A DNA stretch of 31,956 nt from Sphingobium sp. (GTDB taxonomy: Bacteria; Pseudomonadota; Alphaproteobacteria; Sphingomonadales; Sphingomonadaceae): assembly GCF_003248505.1 (NCBI RefSeq), contig NZ_QFOA01000052.1, forward strand, positions 1-31,956. Reading direction: 5' to 3'. Positions 29,887 through 31,956 of this stretch are shown piece after piece. Position 1 is the stretch's first letter. Each line of letters opens with the position of its first letter. A program made the translations under genes and the position numbers. A model generated the notes under the pieces. That model was not told the DNA's origin and did no database searches. It worked only from the letters and a program-made list of their open reading frames with translations.

Positions 29887-30816
29887 CTAGAGCTTTTCGG
29901 TCAGTTCCGGCACCAGCTTGAACAGATCGCCGACCAGTCCGATGTCCGCGACCTGGAAGATCGGCGCATCCTCGTCCTTGTTGATGGCGACGATGGTCTT
30001 GCTGTCCTTCATACCCGCCAGATGCTGGATCGCGCCGGAAATGCCGACCGCGACATAGACTTCGGGAGCGACGATCTTGCCGGTCTGGCCGACCTGATAG
30101 TCGTTGGGGACGTAGCCCGCATCGACCGCCGCGCGGCTTGCGCCCACGGCCGCACCCAGCTTGTCGGCCAGCGGGAAGATCAGCTGTTCGAACGTCTCGC
30201 CGTCCTTGAGCGCGCGACCGCCCGACACGATGATCTTGGCGCTGGTCAGTTCGGGACGTTCCAGCTTCACGATCTCCGCCCCGACGAAGGAGGACAGGCC
30301 CTTGTCGCCGGTAGAAGCCACCGCTTCGACCGTGCCGCTGCCGCCTTCGCTCGCGGCCTTCTCGAACGCGGTGCCGCGCACGGTGATGACCTTCTTGGCG
30401 TCCTTCGACTGGACGGTCGCGATGGCGTTGCCTGCGTAGATCGGGCGCGTGAACGTGTCTTCGCTCTCGACCGACAGGATGTCGCTGATCTGCATCACGT
30501 CGAGCAGCGCGGCGACGCGCGGCGCGATATTCTTGCCGTTGGAGGTGGCAGGCGCCACGAACGCGTCATGGTCGCCCATCAGCTCGACGATCAGCGGCGC
30601 GACATTTTCAGGGAGCGCATGGCCGAACGCCGCGTCGTCGGCGACATGGACCTTGCCTACGCCTGCGATCTTCGCAGCGGCATCCGCCACGGCGGACACG
30701 CCCTCGCCCGCGACCAGCAGATGTACCTCGCCCAGCTTCGATGCGGCGGTGACGGCGGACAGCGTCGCGTCCTTGACCGCGCCGCCCTCATGTTCAACCC
30801 AAACCAGAGTCTTCAT
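29887..30816 (-). CDS. etfA: Electron transfer flavoprotein subunit alpha
   Basis: A 309-residue FAD-binding subunit that, with EtfB, carries electrons from acyl-CoA and other dehydrogenases to ETF-quinone oxidoreductase. The N-domain begins KTLVWVEHEGGAVKDATLSA. The C-terminal FAD domain is complete: IIVSGGRALKDGETFEQL, SRAAVDAGYVPNDYQVGQTG, VYVAVGISGAIQHLAGM and IVAINKDEDAPIFQVADIG. Its start is 22 bp after the etfB stop on the same strand, so the two form one operon. Confidence 0.97.
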   Translation of the reverse strand: MKTLVWVEHEGGAVKDATLSAVTAASKLGEVHLLVAGEGVSAVADAAAKIAGVGKVHVADDAAFGHALPENVAPLIVELMGDHDAFVAPATSNGKNIAPRVAALLDVMQISDILSVESEDTFTRPIYAGNAIATVQSKDAKKVITVRGTAFEKAASEGGSGTVEAVASTGDKGLSSFVGAEIVKLERPELTSAKIIVSGGRALKDGETFEQLIFPLADKLGAAVGASRAAVDAGYVPNDYQVGQTGKIVAPEVYVAVGISGAIQHLAGMKDSKTIVAINKDEDAPIFQVADIGLVGDLFKLVPELTEKL

Positions 30817-30838
30817 TGTCTTCGATCCTTTCGGAAAT

Positions 30839-31588
30839 TCAGGCGGCGACGCCCATGGCCTTCAGCTTGGCGACCAGTTCGTCCACATCGGCGACCTTGA
30901 TGCCGGCCGAGCGCTTGGCCGGTTCCACGACCTTGAGCGTCGCGAGGCGCGGCGCGATGTCGACGCCATAGTCGGCAGGCGCCTTGGTCGCGAGCGGCTT
31001 GGACTTCGCCTTCATGATGTTGGGGAGCGAGGCGTAGCGCGGCTCGTTCAGGCGCAGGTCGGTGGTGACGATCGCCGGGGTCGACAGCTTCACCGTCTCC
31101 AGCCCGCCGTCGACTTCGCGCGTCACATGCACGCTGTCGCCCTCGACCTCGATCTTGCTGGCGAACGTGCCCTGCGGCAGGTTCAGCAGCGCCGCGAGCA
31201 TCTGGCCGGTCTGGTTGCTGTCGTCGTCGATTGCCTGCTTGCCCAGGATGATCAGGCCCGCGCCTTCTTCTTCCTGCACCTTGGCGAGCAGCTTGGCGAC
31301 GCCCAGCGGCTCGACCTCGTCGTCGGTCTGGATCAGGATCGCACGGTCGGCCCCCATGGCAAGCGCGGTCCGCAGCGTTTCCTGCGCCTTGGCGACGCCG
31401 ATCGACACCGCGACGACCTCGGTCGCCACGCCCTTTTCCTTCAGCCGGATGGCTTCCTCGACCGCGATCTCGTCGAACGGGTTCATGCTCATCTTGACGT
31501 TGGCAAGGTCCACGCCAGTGCCGTCCGCCTTCACGCGCGGCTTTACGTTATAGTCGATCACCCGCTTCACGGGCACAAGGATCTTCAT
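30839..31588 (-). CDS. etfB: Electron transfer flavoprotein subunit beta
   Basis: A 249-residue AMP-binding partner of EtfA. The signatures are KILVPVKRVIDYNVKPRVKA, MNPFDEIAVEEAIRLKEKG, the AMP site LILGKQAIDDDSNQTGQMLA, and the C-terminal recognition loop NEPRYASLPNIMKAKSKPL, whose Leu contacts the partner dehydrogenase. ATG 31588 was chosen because GGAGGA lies 8-9 nt upstream. An ATG at 31597 would sit on the ribosome-binding site. It follows sucC by 97 bp in the same direction. Confidence 0.97.
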   Translation of the reverse strand: MKILVPVKRVIDYNVKPRVKADGTGVDLANVKMSMNPFDEIAVEEAIRLKEKGVATEVVAVSIGVAKAQETLRTALAMGADRAILIQTDDEVEPLGVAKLLAKVQEEEGAGLIILGKQAIDDDSNQTGQMLAALLNLPQGTFASKIEVEGDSVHVTREVDGGLETVKLSTPAIVTTDLRLNEPRYASLPNIMKAKSKPLATKAPADYGVDIAPRLATLKVVEPAKRSAGIKVADVDELVAKLKAMGVAA

Positions 31589-31685
31589 CTTCAACATCCT
31601 CCGTTATCAATGGCAACACGGGCGCGGGCAGCCCGTTTCCGGACCCCCCGCACCCTCAATGTCTCTGTTCAGGCGGGAAAGTGCC

Positions 31686-31956
<271 letters not shown>

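Overview
The window is GC-rich DNA from an alphaproteobacterium, most probably a member of the Sphingomonadales (Sphingobium/Sphingomonas type). The order lnt-metK-trmB, a UrcA-family protein, a LuxR-type HTH protein joined to DUF4019, a GAAC-N7-GAAC SOS box and the sucC-etfB-etfA order all fit that assignment. It is inferred from gene content, not from a ribosomal marker, and no rRNA or tRNA gene was seen.

Region 1 (about 1-12.5 kb, almost all minus strand) is a gene transfer agent (GTA)-like head and tail cluster. Read in transcription order it encodes large terminase, portal, a DUF6127 protein, prohead protease, major capsid, a head-tail connector, a short gp7-position protein, a DUF3168 tail terminator, major tail protein, GTA gp10, a tail assembly chaperone, a short tape-measure-like protein, a DUF2460 protein fused to a large TIM-barrel-like domain, the DUF2163 hub, an NlpC/P60 peptidase and the start of gp15. 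No integrase, repressor, replication or lysis gene is present, which fits a domesticated GTA better than an active prophage. The cluster is broken up by unrelated host-type genes: a dodecin, a glycine-zipper protein, a 58-aa membrane peptide and a 108-aa secreted protein. The capsid gene lies between two intrinsic terminators. gp15 is cut short about 110 bp from the window edge. A possible small terminase lies apart, at about 15.3-15.8 kb.

Region 2 (12.5-18.7 kb) holds an M28 aminopeptidase, small membrane proteins, a lipoprotein preceded by an apparently decayed reading frame, the small terminase candidate, a GST-like protein, a DJ-1/PfpI protein, a TonB-like envelope protein, a five-copy 34-bp repeat array and a small conserved protein.

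Region 3 (18.7-23.6 kb, plus strand) is housekeeping: a YqaA/DedA-like membrane protein, lnt (lipoprotein N-acylation), metK behind a palindrome that may bind a SahR-type methionine-cycle repressor, a small secreted protein and trmB (tRNA m7G46 methylation).

Region 4 (23.6-29.8 kb) holds a UrcA protein, a 648-bp gap with a minus-strand terminator that has no gene upstream of it, an Arg-rich secreted protein, the HTH-DUF4019 protein, uvrA with a LexA operator directly upstream, and two small envelope proteins. Region 5 (29.8 kb to end, minus strand) is etfB-etfA downstream of the 3' end of sucC, which runs off the window.
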